This document shows, one piece after another, positions 8,998 through 16,854 of a stretch of 64,000 bases of DNA. This DNA is from RUG100 sp050953425 (GTDB lineage: Bacteria; Bacillota; Clostridia; Peptostreptococcales; Anaerovoracaceae). Position numbers and translations under genes: made by a program. The first letter of the stretch is position 1. Each line of letters opens with the position of its first letter. The notes below the pieces were generated by a model that had not been told where the DNA came from, did no database searches, and saw only the letters and a program-made list of their open reading frames with translations. The stretch is from the NCBI GenBank assembly GCA_050953425.1, contig JBMNMQ010000007.1:682001-746000 (forward strand). Reading direction: 5' to 3'.

Positions 8998-9416
8998 GGC
9001 GGCGCCCGGCGAGTGCCGTGCTGCGCGGCTGCGCCGGGGAGCGGCAGCGGCTGCCGTGAACGCCCGGCGGTGCCCGGCACAGGTCTGCCATGCCGCCGCG
9101 GTCTGCGGATTCCGGCGGGGCATTACCGCTTTGCGGCAGGGAATTTTCTGTAGCAATTTTGAGACTCTGCGCAAAGTTTTTTCTTTTTTTTGAGAAGCGG
9201 CCGATTTCGAGTTGACAGCCCTGTGAGAATATAACATAATAAATTGTCAGCCAATTCAGACTCCAGATTGGCCGATTTACAACATGGGAAGATGTTGTTT
9301 GCAACCGTTCTTTTCTTTTTATTTTTCGATTCAACAGCATGCTGGAGGTGGCATGCGACGATAACAGAAATCTTCCCGCGTAATATTCACTATTGTTATG
9401 AGTAGGAGGACGAATT
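8998..9416. other. Intergenic region and long permease leader
   Basis: The first 200 bases are G+C rich without recognisable signals. The rest is A+T richer and carries the permease promoter and a leader of about 170 nt. The leader contains a small hairpin (CAACAT-GGGAAG-ATGTTG) near 9280-9300 and an inverted GCATGC pair near 9340-9357. I do not recognise a known riboswitch. Confidence 0.5.
9212..9240 (+). promoter_or_regulatory. Sigma-A promoter of the first APC permease
   Basis: TTGACA at 9212-9217, a 17-base spacer and CATAAT at 9235-9240. Confidence 0.8.
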
Positions 9417-10934
9417 ATGTCAGACAATCAACAAGCAACAGGCACAACTGAGATGAAACGAGGCATCCAGGGCTGGCAGGTTGCGTTCATCGGGCTCGGC
9501 GGAGTAATCGGTTCGTGTTACTTCCTGGGCATGGGCATCGTCATCCACGACATGGGGCCGTCGGTCATCATCGCCTTTGGTGTCGTCGGCGTCATCGTCT
9601 ACGGACTGATGATTGCTTACGCGGAACTGCTGGTTAATCTGCCGAGACGAGGTACCTTCGTTGCGTACACGTCAGAATTCCTTGGACCATCGATTTCCAC
9701 CGGCTTCGGCTGGGCATTCTGGTTCAACTGGGTCTGCTATGTGCCATCCGAATCGATCGCCGTCTCGACGATTATTACCGCGCTGTTCGGCATCAGCGAC
9801 AACCACGTGGCGTACATAGCCATCGCGATCGCCGCCCTGTGCGCAATCACGATCATCAACCTCGCCTCGGTTGACGCCTTCGCCAGAATCGAATCCGGTC
9901 TGGCGATCACCAAGTGCATCGTAATTATCGTATTTATTATCCTCGCATTCTGCATCTGGATCGGTCTGATCGGCAGCGGCCACTTCCTCGGCACGGAAGT
10001 CAACTTCCCCGACGGATTTGGCACCGGCAAGGACTGGTTCCCGAACGGCGGCATGGTCATCCTGACCAACATGACGGTTGTACTGGTTACCTTCCAGGGT
10101 ACCGAAATCGTCGGCCTGACGGCCGCCGAGGCCCAGAATCCGGACGAATCGGTTCCGAAGGCCTGCCGCAGCGTGACCTACCGTATCGTGCTGCTGTACC
10201 TGGTCCCGATCATCCTGATCCTGCTGATCTTCCCGTTCGGTCTGGCCAGCGATGAAAACGCGGTCTTCGCCGACGTCATGATCTACTACCATATGCCGAT
10301 CCTCGGCAAGATCTTCGGCGCGGTGGTACTGGTAGCTGCCTTCAGCTGTTCCAACACCGGGTTCTACGGCACTGTCCGGGCGCTGTTCGGTCTTTCGATC
10401 GAAGGCCTGGCACCGGAATGGCTGAGCCACACGAACAATCAGGGCAACCCGCGCAAAGCGGTGCTCTTCACACTGGCCTTCATGTGGGTCGTGCTGATCC
10501 TCGGACTGATCTCCGAAACCACCGGCCTGATGGAGAACCTGTACGCGAGTCTGCTGTCGATGTCCGGCTTTACCGGCACCGTCGCCTGGGTCGGCATCTG
10601 CGCCTCCTGGACCGTCTTCCGGAGGAAGTACGTCCAGCGCGGCTACGACGTCAAGAAGCTCAGAGCCAAGGTTCCGAACGGCCAGGGCTGGCTGCCGTGG
10701 TTCTCGATCATTTCGCAGATCTTCTGCCTGGCAATGATGGCCGCGGATGTTTCGCAGCTGCCGGTCTTCTTCATGTCCTGCGGCGCGATCTTTATCCCGA
10801 TGATCGTCCATCATTTCCTCTACAAGGCGGGAAAGACCAGAGACATCAATGCGCTCAACAGCGACGAGAAAACGTTCGACGAAGCCTATCCGCCGCTGGA
10901 AGGATCTATTGCTGCTAAGCAGAACAACGGTTGA
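9417..10934 (+). CDS. APC family amino acid permease
   Basis: 505-residue inner-membrane transporter with about twelve hydrophobic helices. The N-terminus MKRGIQGWQVAFIGLGGVIG with a GS(C)YFLGMG segment is the amino-acid permease TM1 signature of the AAT-type branch, and PRRGTFVAYTSEFLGP and FQGTEIVGLTAAEAQNP are family motifs (TM3 start and the TM6 loop). It is likely proton-coupled amino acid uptake; the substrate cannot be read from the sequence. GGAGG precedes the ATG by about ten bases. It has its own promoter and terminator, so it is a single-gene unit. Confidence 0.88.
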   Translation: MSDNQQATGTTEMKRGIQGWQVAFIGLGGVIGSCYFLGMGIVIHDMGPSVIIAFGVVGVIVYGLMIAYAELLVNLPRRGTFVAYTSEFLGPSISTGFGWAFWFNWVCYVPSESIAVSTIITALFGISDNHVAYIAIAIAALCAITIINLASVDAFARIESGLAITKCIVIIVFIILAFCIWIGLIGSGHFLGTEVNFPDGFGTGKDWFPNGGMVILTNMTVVLVTFQGTEIVGLTAAEAQNPDESVPKACRSVTYRIVLLYLVPIILILLIFPFGLASDENAVFADVMIYYHMPILGKIFGAVVLVAAFSCSNTGFYGTVRALFGLSIEGLAPEWLSHTNNQGNPRKAVLFTLAFMWVVLILGLISETTGLMENLYASLLSMSGFTGTVAWVGICASWTVFRRKYVQRGYDVKKLRAKVPNGQGWLPWFSIISQIFCLAMMAADVSQLPVFFMSCGAIFIPMIVHHFLYKAGKTRDINALNSDEKTFDEAYPPLEGSIAAKQNNG

Positions 10935-10974
10935 CAATCTGAAAAAAATCTCTAAAGAAAAGAGAAACCTCATT

Positions 10975-11012
10975 GCCGGCCGGCGCCGTGTGCGCCGGTC
11001 GGCCCTTTTTTT
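10975..11012 (+). terminator. Rho-independent terminator of the first APC permease
   Basis: A 12-bp G+C stem (GCCGGCCGGCGC with GCGCCGGTCGGC, one G-U pair), a 5-base loop and seven T. Confidence 0.85.
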
Positions 11013-11063
11013 GCTCCGCGCCGGATGCCGGCCGGCCATTTTTTGCTCCGCGCCGGATGCCGG
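11007..11063. repeat. 25-bp direct repeat at the terminator
   Basis: TTTTTTGCTCCGCGCCGGAT plus GCCGG occurs at 11007-11031 and again at 11039-11063. The copy includes the T-tract of the terminator, so part of the terminator has been duplicated. The rest of this ~390-base gap, up to the next promoter, shows no gene. Confidence 0.65.
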
Positions 11064-11254
11064 GGCCTGCTGCCGGAGCGGCGGCGATTCCGGTTCTGCC
11101 GCGGGTGCAGGGAAGGGATCGGACCATTTTCCGGGGTCGTCTTCAGCGTCGCCGGCACGGTTTGCCGCATGGTCGTACTGCGTGCGGTTTGATTCGACAA
11201 AGTTGCGATTATCAGGGACTGTTTTGCGGACTTGGGAAGAAAATTTCGAATAGA

Positions 11255-11283
11255 TTGAAAATTTCAGACAATCCCCGTATAAT
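11255..11283 (+). promoter_or_regulatory. Sigma-A promoter of the second APC permease
   Basis: TTGAAA at 11255-11260, a 17-base spacer and TATAAT at 11278-11283. Confidence 0.85.
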
Positions 11284-11321
11284 GAGATTGTAATTATTTC
11301 TTTTTTATCAGGAGGAGTGTC

Positions 11322-13040
11322 ATGAGTCAAACGAAACATGGTGCTGCCATGGATACCGAGCAGCACGGACTCAAGAAGCACAAAATAGGTGTTTCCACAG
11401 TTGTCTTCATGATTTTCTGTCTGGTGGCTGCCGGATGCTACGGCATCGAGGAAATGATCCCCGAAGCCGGTCCCGGTCTGACGATCATTCTGCTGTGCGT
11501 GCTGCCCTTTGTCTGGGGGCTGCCGTTCGGTCTGGTGGCGTCGGAACTGGGTTCCGTGCGGCCGCAGGAAGGCGGCTACTACAAGTGGGTGCAGGAAGCG
11601 CTCGGCGAGTTCTGGGGCTTCCAGGCCGGCTGGTGGCGGACGATTTCGATTTACATCGATAATACGCTCTACGTCATCCTCGCCGGCGGCTACGCGGCGG
11701 CGGCATGGGATCTGTCACCGCTCACGGAGTTCATCATCAAATTCATCATGATCTTTTTCTTCACGTTCATCAACATCCGCGGCGTGCGCGATGTCGGCAT
11801 TGTTTCGACGATCCTCTCGCTGCTCGTCATCGCGGCCTTTGCGATGGTTGCGATCTGCGGCTTCATGAACTGGGGCGGAGGCACCGACATCAGCTTCCGC
11901 ATCACACCGGAACCGGCCGAAGGCCCGATGGACTGGTTCTTCTACATCGCCGGCGGACTCTCGATCGGCATGTGGATGTACTCCGGCTATGAGTCGATGT
12001 CGACGATCGCCGGGGAAATCGAAAATCCGCAGGTCATCCCCAAGGGCACAATTATTTCCGTACCGCTGATCATGCTGGTCTATATCCTGCCGACGACGGC
12101 AGGGCTCGGCTCGATGGGACGCTGGGAGGAATGGTCCCCGGACGGCGTCGGCTACGCTACCGTTGTCGAGACGTTCTGGGGTGCGGGCTTTGCGGTCTTC
12201 TTCGTGGTGGTCGCGATCCTCGCGCAGTGCTCGATCTACAATACCTATATCGCTTCCGGTTCGCGCGGCTTCTTCGCGCTGGCCGACGATAACCTGGCAC
12301 CGCCGATTCTCGTCAAGTGCGACAAAAAGCACGGCGTGCCCTACATCGCGGTTCTCTCGGTGGCGATCGTCAATCTGGCGCTCTGCATGCTGCCGTTCGG
12401 CGTGGTCATCGTCATCGACGTGTTCCTGCTCGTCAGCTCGTACATCATGGTGTACATCTCCGAGCTGATCCTGCGCAAGAGGATCCCCAAGGAGGAATAC
12501 AAGTTCCGCATCAAGGGCGGTTACGGCTTCCTTGTGGTGCTCTGCGTGGTGCCGATCTGCGTGGCCGTGTTCTCGTTCTTCGTCAACGGGTCCGACTACT
12601 TCCTCGGCGGCATGATCGGTCTGCTCTCCGGACCGGTGCTGTACTTTATCTGGCGCCGGCGCTACGGCGGCCTGTCCAAGAAGGATCCGGAACGGTATCC
12701 GGTCAACCCGAAGACGGGGCTGCAGCAGGGTGATCTGCGCAAGCTGGCTTTCCTGCTGCTGCTGCTGACGATCATCGGCGTGGTCGGCAGTGTCTTCCTG
12801 CCGTTCTATGAGGACGGCTGGGCAGCCGGCGATTACTATGACGGCATGTTCGCCGACAACTACGGCAGCAGCGAAGCAGCGCAGCTGGCCGGCGGAGCGG
12901 CGATCTTCAGCAAGACGATGATGATCGTGCACATCGTTACGATTATCTGCGCCGTGCTGGCAGCTGTCAGCGCGTTCCTGGCCAAAAAGCTGGAACCGCC
13001 GAAGGTCAAGAAGGAAGAGAAAGAAGCCATTACGGGATAA
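11322..13040 (+). CDS. APC superfamily permease
   Basis: 572-residue membrane transporter with about twelve to fourteen hydrophobic helices. The N-terminal region (YGIEEMIPEAGPGLTII) and the GSVRPQEGGYYKWVQEALGE segment are the TM1-TM3 region of the APC amino-acid/polyamine group, and GYESMSTIAGEIENPQVIPK is the conserved TM6-loop motif. The C-terminus is long and lysine rich (KKLEPPKVKKEEKEA). It differs clearly from the permease just upstream, so this is not a recent duplication. The ATG follows AGGAGG. Substrate unknown; an amino acid or polyamine is most likely. Confidence 0.85.
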   Translation: MSQTKHGAAMDTEQHGLKKHKIGVSTVVFMIFCLVAAGCYGIEEMIPEAGPGLTIILLCVLPFVWGLPFGLVASELGSVRPQEGGYYKWVQEALGEFWGFQAGWWRTISIYIDNTLYVILAGGYAAAAWDLSPLTEFIIKFIMIFFFTFINIRGVRDVGIVSTILSLLVIAAFAMVAICGFMNWGGGTDISFRITPEPAEGPMDWFFYIAGGLSIGMWMYSGYESMSTIAGEIENPQVIPKGTIISVPLIMLVYILPTTAGLGSMGRWEEWSPDGVGYATVVETFWGAGFAVFFVVVAILAQCSIYNTYIASGSRGFFALADDNLAPPILVKCDKKHGVPYIAVLSVAIVNLALCMLPFGVVIVIDVFLLVSSYIMVYISELILRKRIPKEEYKFRIKGGYGFLVVLCVVPICVAVFSFFVNGSDYFLGGMIGLLSGPVLYFIWRRRYGGLSKKDPERYPVNPKTGLQQGDLRKLAFLLLLLTIIGVVGSVFLPFYEDGWAAGDYYDGMFADNYGSSEAAQLAGGAAIFSKTMMIVHIVTIICAVLAAVSAFLAKKLEPPKVKKEEKEAITG

Positions 13041-13072
13041 TCCACCTCAACTTCATCCCGAAATAAGAATAA

Positions 13073-13108
13073 CAGCAAAAGAACCGCCCGCGGGCGGTTC
13101 TTTTGCTG
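13073..13108. terminator. Perfect 36-base palindrome, bidirectional terminator
   Basis: CAGCAAAAGAACCGCCCG is followed directly by its exact reverse complement. It lies between convergent genes, 33 bases after the permease stop, and ends in a short T-tract on both strands. Confidence 0.85.
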
Positions 13109-13132
13109 TCGTCGTACTATGCCGGCTATGGC

Positions 13133-13290
13133 TGCGCTGCTGCGTGTATTCGCTTTGCCGCAGCCGTACGCGTTCATCTTTGCGCTGCTGCATATATTCG
13201 TTTTTTCGCAGCCTTACGCGTTCATCTTTGCGCTGCTGCGTGTATTCGCTTTGCCGCAGCCGTACGTGTTCGTCGCTGCACTGCTGCAGA
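13133..13290. repeat. 48-bp tandem repeat, about 3.2 copies
   Basis: Copies begin at 13133, 13181 and 13229. Copies 1 and 3 resemble each other more than copy 2, which has TTTTTTCG in place of CTTTGCCG. The unit is a multiple of three, so one forward frame reads as a 16-residue repeat, but it has no start signal and runs antisense into the neighbouring gene. It sits between a terminator and the 3' end of the minus-strand gene. Confidence 0.85.
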
Positions 13291-13328
13291 CAACCGTCTG
13301 CCGCGGCGGCGCGTTTCCGTCGGTGATG

Positions 13329-14123
13329 TCAGTGATGGGCGTATTTGGGGCTGCTCTTCATCATTCGTTCGCGCAGGGCGCGATACGGCGTCAGCAGATG
13401 GCCGAGTCCCTGGTTGTAGATCTGGAAGCCGAGGATACCCATCTGCGAATCCTTCATCTTGCTCTTGATGGTCGCCTTGCGTTCGGTGCCGCCGGCGTGG
13501 ACGATGCGCTTTTCCCGGATGGCTCGGATCAGATCGTTGTTGCAGGTGACGCGGGCATCAATTTCGGTAAAGCCCATGCCGATGTAGCGCTCAGCATGTG
13601 AATCGGTGCCGCCGAGGCCGACTTTCCCGTATTTGCCGGCCATCTTGTGAGCCAGTACATTGGACAGCGGCGCTTCGCAGGTGTTGAAGGTTTCAATGAA
13701 GTCGATTTCCCGGATCGAATGCGGATGCTGGGACATATAGCTGAACAGCATCGCCGAGGAGCTGCGCACGCCGTAAGGGTGTGCCGGGCCGAGCAGACCG
13801 CCGTACTGATGCACGATGCGGATCAGGCGGGCGACGTCCATGCCGCGGATGGTCAGCACCGGCAGATAGAGATCGTCGGGCATGATCACCAGAAAATGGC
13901 CGGCGTCCTTGGTGTCGTATTCGACGCCGCGGATGACGGTGAAGTCGCGGTATTCCGGCCGGTTTTTGATTTTATCCCAGTACTTGCAGGCACGATAGGA
14001 ATCGTGATCGGTGATCATCATGCCGTCGAAATGCTGCTCTTTCAATAATTGTATATATCGCTCGAGACTCACGCGGGAGTCGATCGAGCCGCCCTTGATA
14101 TGGCAGTGAAGATCAAATTTCAT
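13329..14123 (-). CDS. PHP domain metal-dependent hydrolase
   Basis: 264 residues. The N-terminal DLHCHIKGGS supplies the first HxH metal ligands of the polymerase and histidinol phosphatase fold, followed by ITDHDS, GVEYDTK, LGPAHPYG and the final GGTDSHAERYIG motif, so all four metal-binding blocks are present. Such stand-alone PHP proteins are phosphoesterases; the substrate here is unknown. The start follows GGGAAGG. Upstream on the minus strand, TTGTAT-N17-TAGGAT is a plausible promoter, divergent from that of cls. Confidence 0.8.
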   Translation of the reverse strand: MKFDLHCHIKGGSIDSRVSLERYIQLLKEQHFDGMMITDHDSYRACKYWDKIKNRPEYRDFTVIRGVEYDTKDAGHFLVIMPDDLYLPVLTIRGMDVARLIRIVHQYGGLLGPAHPYGVRSSSAMLFSYMSQHPHSIREIDFIETFNTCEAPLSNVLAHKMAGKYGKVGLGGTDSHAERYIGMGFTEIDARVTCNNDLIRAIREKRIVHAGGTERKATIKSKMKDSQMGILGFQIYNQGLGHLLTPYRALRERMMKSSPKYAHH

Positions 14124-14216
14124 CGCATCATTCCTTCCCTCTTGTTCTACATCTTAAATCCTACTCCACAATGGCAGAAAATACAAGCAAAGATTGTAGC
14201 CGCACCGGGCAATAAA

Positions 14217-14225
14217 TGATATACT
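14217..14225 (+). promoter_or_regulatory. Extended -10 promoter of cls
   Basis: TG-A-TATACT. The nearest -35-like box (TTGTAG, 14194-14199) is 20 bases away, which is too long, so the extended -10 probably dominates. Confidence 0.55.
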
Positions 14226-14248
14226 CATGGTATTGTACGGAGGAAGAT

Positions 14249-15733
14249 ATGATTAGCTTTTACAACCTGGCACACGGTACACCGACGCTGACGGTGCTGG
14301 TTACACTGCTGTACCTGGTCAATTTCGGCGTAGCCGTCGGGATCATCTATTCCGAGCGCAAGGATCCGTCGGCGACGATGGCCTGGATCCTGGTTCTGTT
14401 CCTGATTCCGCTGGTCGGCCTTGTCCTCTATTTTCTCTTCTCCCAGAACATATCGCGGCACCGCATCTTCCGCCTCACGGAAAAAGAGGAATTCATGATG
14501 ACGACGGCACTGCGGCGGCAGAAGACGGAGATAGCCGACGGCAGTTTTGATTTTCACTGCCGGGAAGCGAAAGACTGGCGCGATCTGGTTCTCCTCAATC
14601 AGAATTACGGCCGTGCTTACTATACCATGGATAACCGTGTCGAGCTGCTGACGGACGGCGAGCAGCTGGCGGACCGCCTGCTGGACGATATCCGGGCCGC
14701 GCAGTCATCGATTCATATCATGTTCTTCATCGTCAAGCCGGATGAGGTCGGCCGCAGGCTGATCGATGCGCTGACGGAGAAAGCGGCCGCAGGCGTGGAG
14801 GTGCTGTTTCTGGTCGATGCGCTCGGCAGCCGCTACATCACCGATCATCTAATGAAGGAGTTCCGGGCCGCCGGCGGCCGCTTTGCCCGTTTTTTCCCGC
14901 CCCGCCTGCGCATCTTCCAGTACGTCAATCCAAAGCTGAACTACCGCAATCACCGCAAGCTGGTGGCGATCGACGACCGCGTCGCCTACATCGGCGGCTA
15001 TAACATCGCCCGCGAATACATGGGCCGGAAGAAAAAATTCGGCTACTGGCGGGATACCCATATCCGCATCGAAGGCGGTGCTACGCAGGACATCAATTTT
15101 CGCTTCCTGATGGACTGGCGCGCCAGCGTGCGCAGCGAGGTGCGCGTCACCGACGTCTTCTTTCCGCCCGCCGAAGCACCGGGCAGCACCGGCATGCAGA
15201 TCGTCTCCTGCGGACCGGATTCGCGCCATGATCAGGTCAAGCGCGCATTCCTGAAGATGATCTCTTCGGCACGGCGGCGGGTGTGGATTCAGACGCCGTA
15301 CTTCGTTCCCGACGCGCCGATCCTCGAGTCGCTGAAGATGGCCGCCCAGTCGGGTGTTGACGTGCGCATTATGATTCCCTGCATGCCGGATCATATCTTC
15401 GTCTACTGGGCCACCTGGTCCTACTGTGCCGAACTTCTTCGCGACGGCGGCCGCATCTTCATCTATGACAACGGGTTTCTGCACGCCAAGACCATGACCG
15501 TCGACGGGGAAGTCTCGACCGTCGGCTCGACGAATTTCGACCGCCGCAGCTTTCGTCTCAATTTTGAGTGCAACGCATTTATCTATGAAAAGGAGATGGC
15601 GCAGACCATGGAGAAAACCTATCTTCGCGACCTGGAACACTGCCACGAACTGACCCCGGAACTCTATGCCCGGCGCTCCTGGCGGATCAAGTTCAAGGAA
15701 CCGATCGCACGTCTGCTGTCCGACGTCCTTTAA
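14249..15733 (+). CDS. cls: Cardiolipin synthase (phospholipase D type)
   Basis: Condenses two phosphatidylglycerol molecules into cardiolipin at the membrane. 494 residues from the ATG after CGGAGG; an earlier in-frame ATG at 14216 lies within the promoter. Two N-terminal membrane helices (LTVLVTLLYLVNFGVAVGII, MAWILVLFLIPLVGLVLYFL) are followed by two PLD domains with HKD motifs: NHRKLVAIDDRVAYIGG and HAKTMTVDGEVSTVGSTNFD. The ERKDPSATMAW segment between the helices is typical of Bacillota Cls. Confidence 0.95.
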   Translation: MISFYNLAHGTPTLTVLVTLLYLVNFGVAVGIIYSERKDPSATMAWILVLFLIPLVGLVLYFLFSQNISRHRIFRLTEKEEFMMTTALRRQKTEIADGSFDFHCREAKDWRDLVLLNQNYGRAYYTMDNRVELLTDGEQLADRLLDDIRAAQSSIHIMFFIVKPDEVGRRLIDALTEKAAAGVEVLFLVDALGSRYITDHLMKEFRAAGGRFARFFPPRLRIFQYVNPKLNYRNHRKLVAIDDRVAYIGGYNIAREYMGRKKKFGYWRDTHIRIEGGATQDINFRFLMDWRASVRSEVRVTDVFFPPAEAPGSTGMQIVSCGPDSRHDQVKRAFLKMISSARRRVWIQTPYFVPDAPILESLKMAAQSGVDVRIMIPCMPDHIFVYWATWSYCAELLRDGGRIFIYDNGFLHAKTMTVDGEVSTVGSTNFDRRSFRLNFECNAFIYEKEMAQTMEKTYLRDLEHCHELTPELYARRSWRIKFKEPIARLLSDVL

Positions 15734-15824
15734 CGCGAGAAAACCGCATGGCCGGGCCGGCCGCCGCCGGAAACTGAAAAGATTCTGCTGAACGCAGAGA
15801 GAGCATAATAAGGAGAAAAATACC

Positions 15825-16556
15825 GTGAATAGAAAGTTTGATCCGATGACAATCGTATTTCTGCTGGTGATGGTGTTTCTTGCCGTTCGCAATTCGCATT
15901 TCGGCAGCCCGCTCGAGTGGGCGATGAACGAACTGCTGCTGGTGCCGGGCATTCTCGTGGGCTTGTCCTTTCACGAGTACGGCCACGCGGCGGCGGCGGA
16001 TCGTCTCGGTGATCCGACCCCGCGCAATCAGGGTCGTCTGAGCATTAATCCGGCGGCCCATATCGATCCGATCGGACTGCTGACGCTGCTCTTCATCGGC
16101 TTCGGCTGGGGAAAGCCGGTGGAGATCAACCCGCGCAACTTCAAGCACCCGCGCCGCGATGACCTGCTGGTCTCCGTGGCCGGTGTGGCCATGAATCTGC
16201 TGATGGCGGTGGTGTTTACGGTTGTGGTGCGCCTTTACAGCGCGGCCACCGGCGCGGTTCCGGCGATGAGCGGCGCCGCCAACATCGTCTATCTGATCTT
16301 TTTCTATGTGGTGGAGATCAATCTGGTGCTGATGATCTTCAACCTGCTGCCGATTCCGCCGCTGGACGGCTTCAATCTCCTCACCGAGATCTTCAACCTG
16401 CGGCGCTATGGCTGGTGGTATCAGCTGTACGAGAAGGGCTTTCTGATTCTGCTGATCCTGATCGTCTTTAATTTTACCGATGCGGTGCTGACGCCCTGCA
16501 TCAATTTCTTCCTGCGTCTTCTCGCCGGTCTCGGCGGCTGGGGCATGTATCTCTGA
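15825..16556 (+). CDS. Site-2 protease family (M50) zinc metalloprotease
   Basis: 243-residue polytopic membrane protein. HEYGH in FHEYGHAAAADRLGD is the zinc motif, and NLLPIPPLDGFNLL contains the third ligand (NxxPxxxLDG). It belongs to the short YwhC/Rv-type subfamily with no PDZ domain. It starts at GTG after AAGGAG. The cleaved substrate is unknown; such proteins commonly act in regulated intramembrane proteolysis or quality control. Confidence 0.9.
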   Translation: MNRKFDPMTIVFLLVMVFLAVRNSHFGSPLEWAMNELLLVPGILVGLSFHEYGHAAAADRLGDPTPRNQGRLSINPAAHIDPIGLLTLLFIGFGWGKPVEINPRNFKHPRRDDLLVSVAGVAMNLLMAVVFTVVVRLYSAATGAVPAMSGAANIVYLIFFYVVEINLVLMIFNLLPIPPLDGFNLLTEIFNLRRYGWWYQLYEKGFLILLILIVFNFTDAVLTPCINFFLRLLAGLGGWGMYL

Positions 16557-16776
16557 GCGACGGAGGCCGGGCAGAGGGACTGCGGCAGCCGCCGCGTCCG
16601 CACTCCGGCCGTTTCAGCCCGGGCAGAAGGGCCCGGGTGCCGCTCTCGGTCGGACACCCGGTATGTTTTCCGGTGCGGTGTGCGGGATCTCTGCGCTCGC
16701 CCTGCCAGAGCAGCACCGGTCTCTCCGGCGGCGGTTGTGACGGACATGTGAAAAATGCGTGAAAAAAAGGCGCTCC
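16557..16776. other. G+C-rich intergenic region
   Basis: No gene seen. A palindromic GCCCGGGCAGAAGGGCCCGGG stretch near 16617-16640 could fold but has no T-run. Confidence 0.4.
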
Positions 16777-16792
16777 TTCACATTACTTCACA
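16777..16792 (+). promoter_or_regulatory. Tandem TTCACA boxes upstream of the amidase promoter
   Basis: TTCACA-N4-TTCACA lies 10 bases before the -10 box, where a -35 should be. Two inverse-oriented GTGAA motifs (about 16748-16764) lie just upstream. Paired hexamers at this position resemble sites of OmpR/PhoP-type response regulators. No regulator is identified. Confidence 0.4.
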
Positions 16793-16799
16793 AACGGGG

Positions 16800-16808
16800 T
16801 GTTATAAT
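16800..16808 (+). promoter_or_regulatory. Extended -10 promoter of the amidase
   Basis: TG-T-TATAAT with no canonical -35, consistent with an activator-dependent promoter. Confidence 0.7.
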
Positions 16809-16854
16809 GTCTCTGCATTGAGAAAATGACATTTACTGGAAAGAGGAGCTGACG

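Noticed and set aside
9417..13040. Recent duplication of APC permeases
   Set aside because: The two proteins differ in length, motifs and tails; they are distant members of one superfamily.
13119..13601. A plus-strand gene encoding 16-residue repeats
   Set aside because: No start signal; the second half is antisense to the PHP gene and the repeat is better explained as noncoding duplication.
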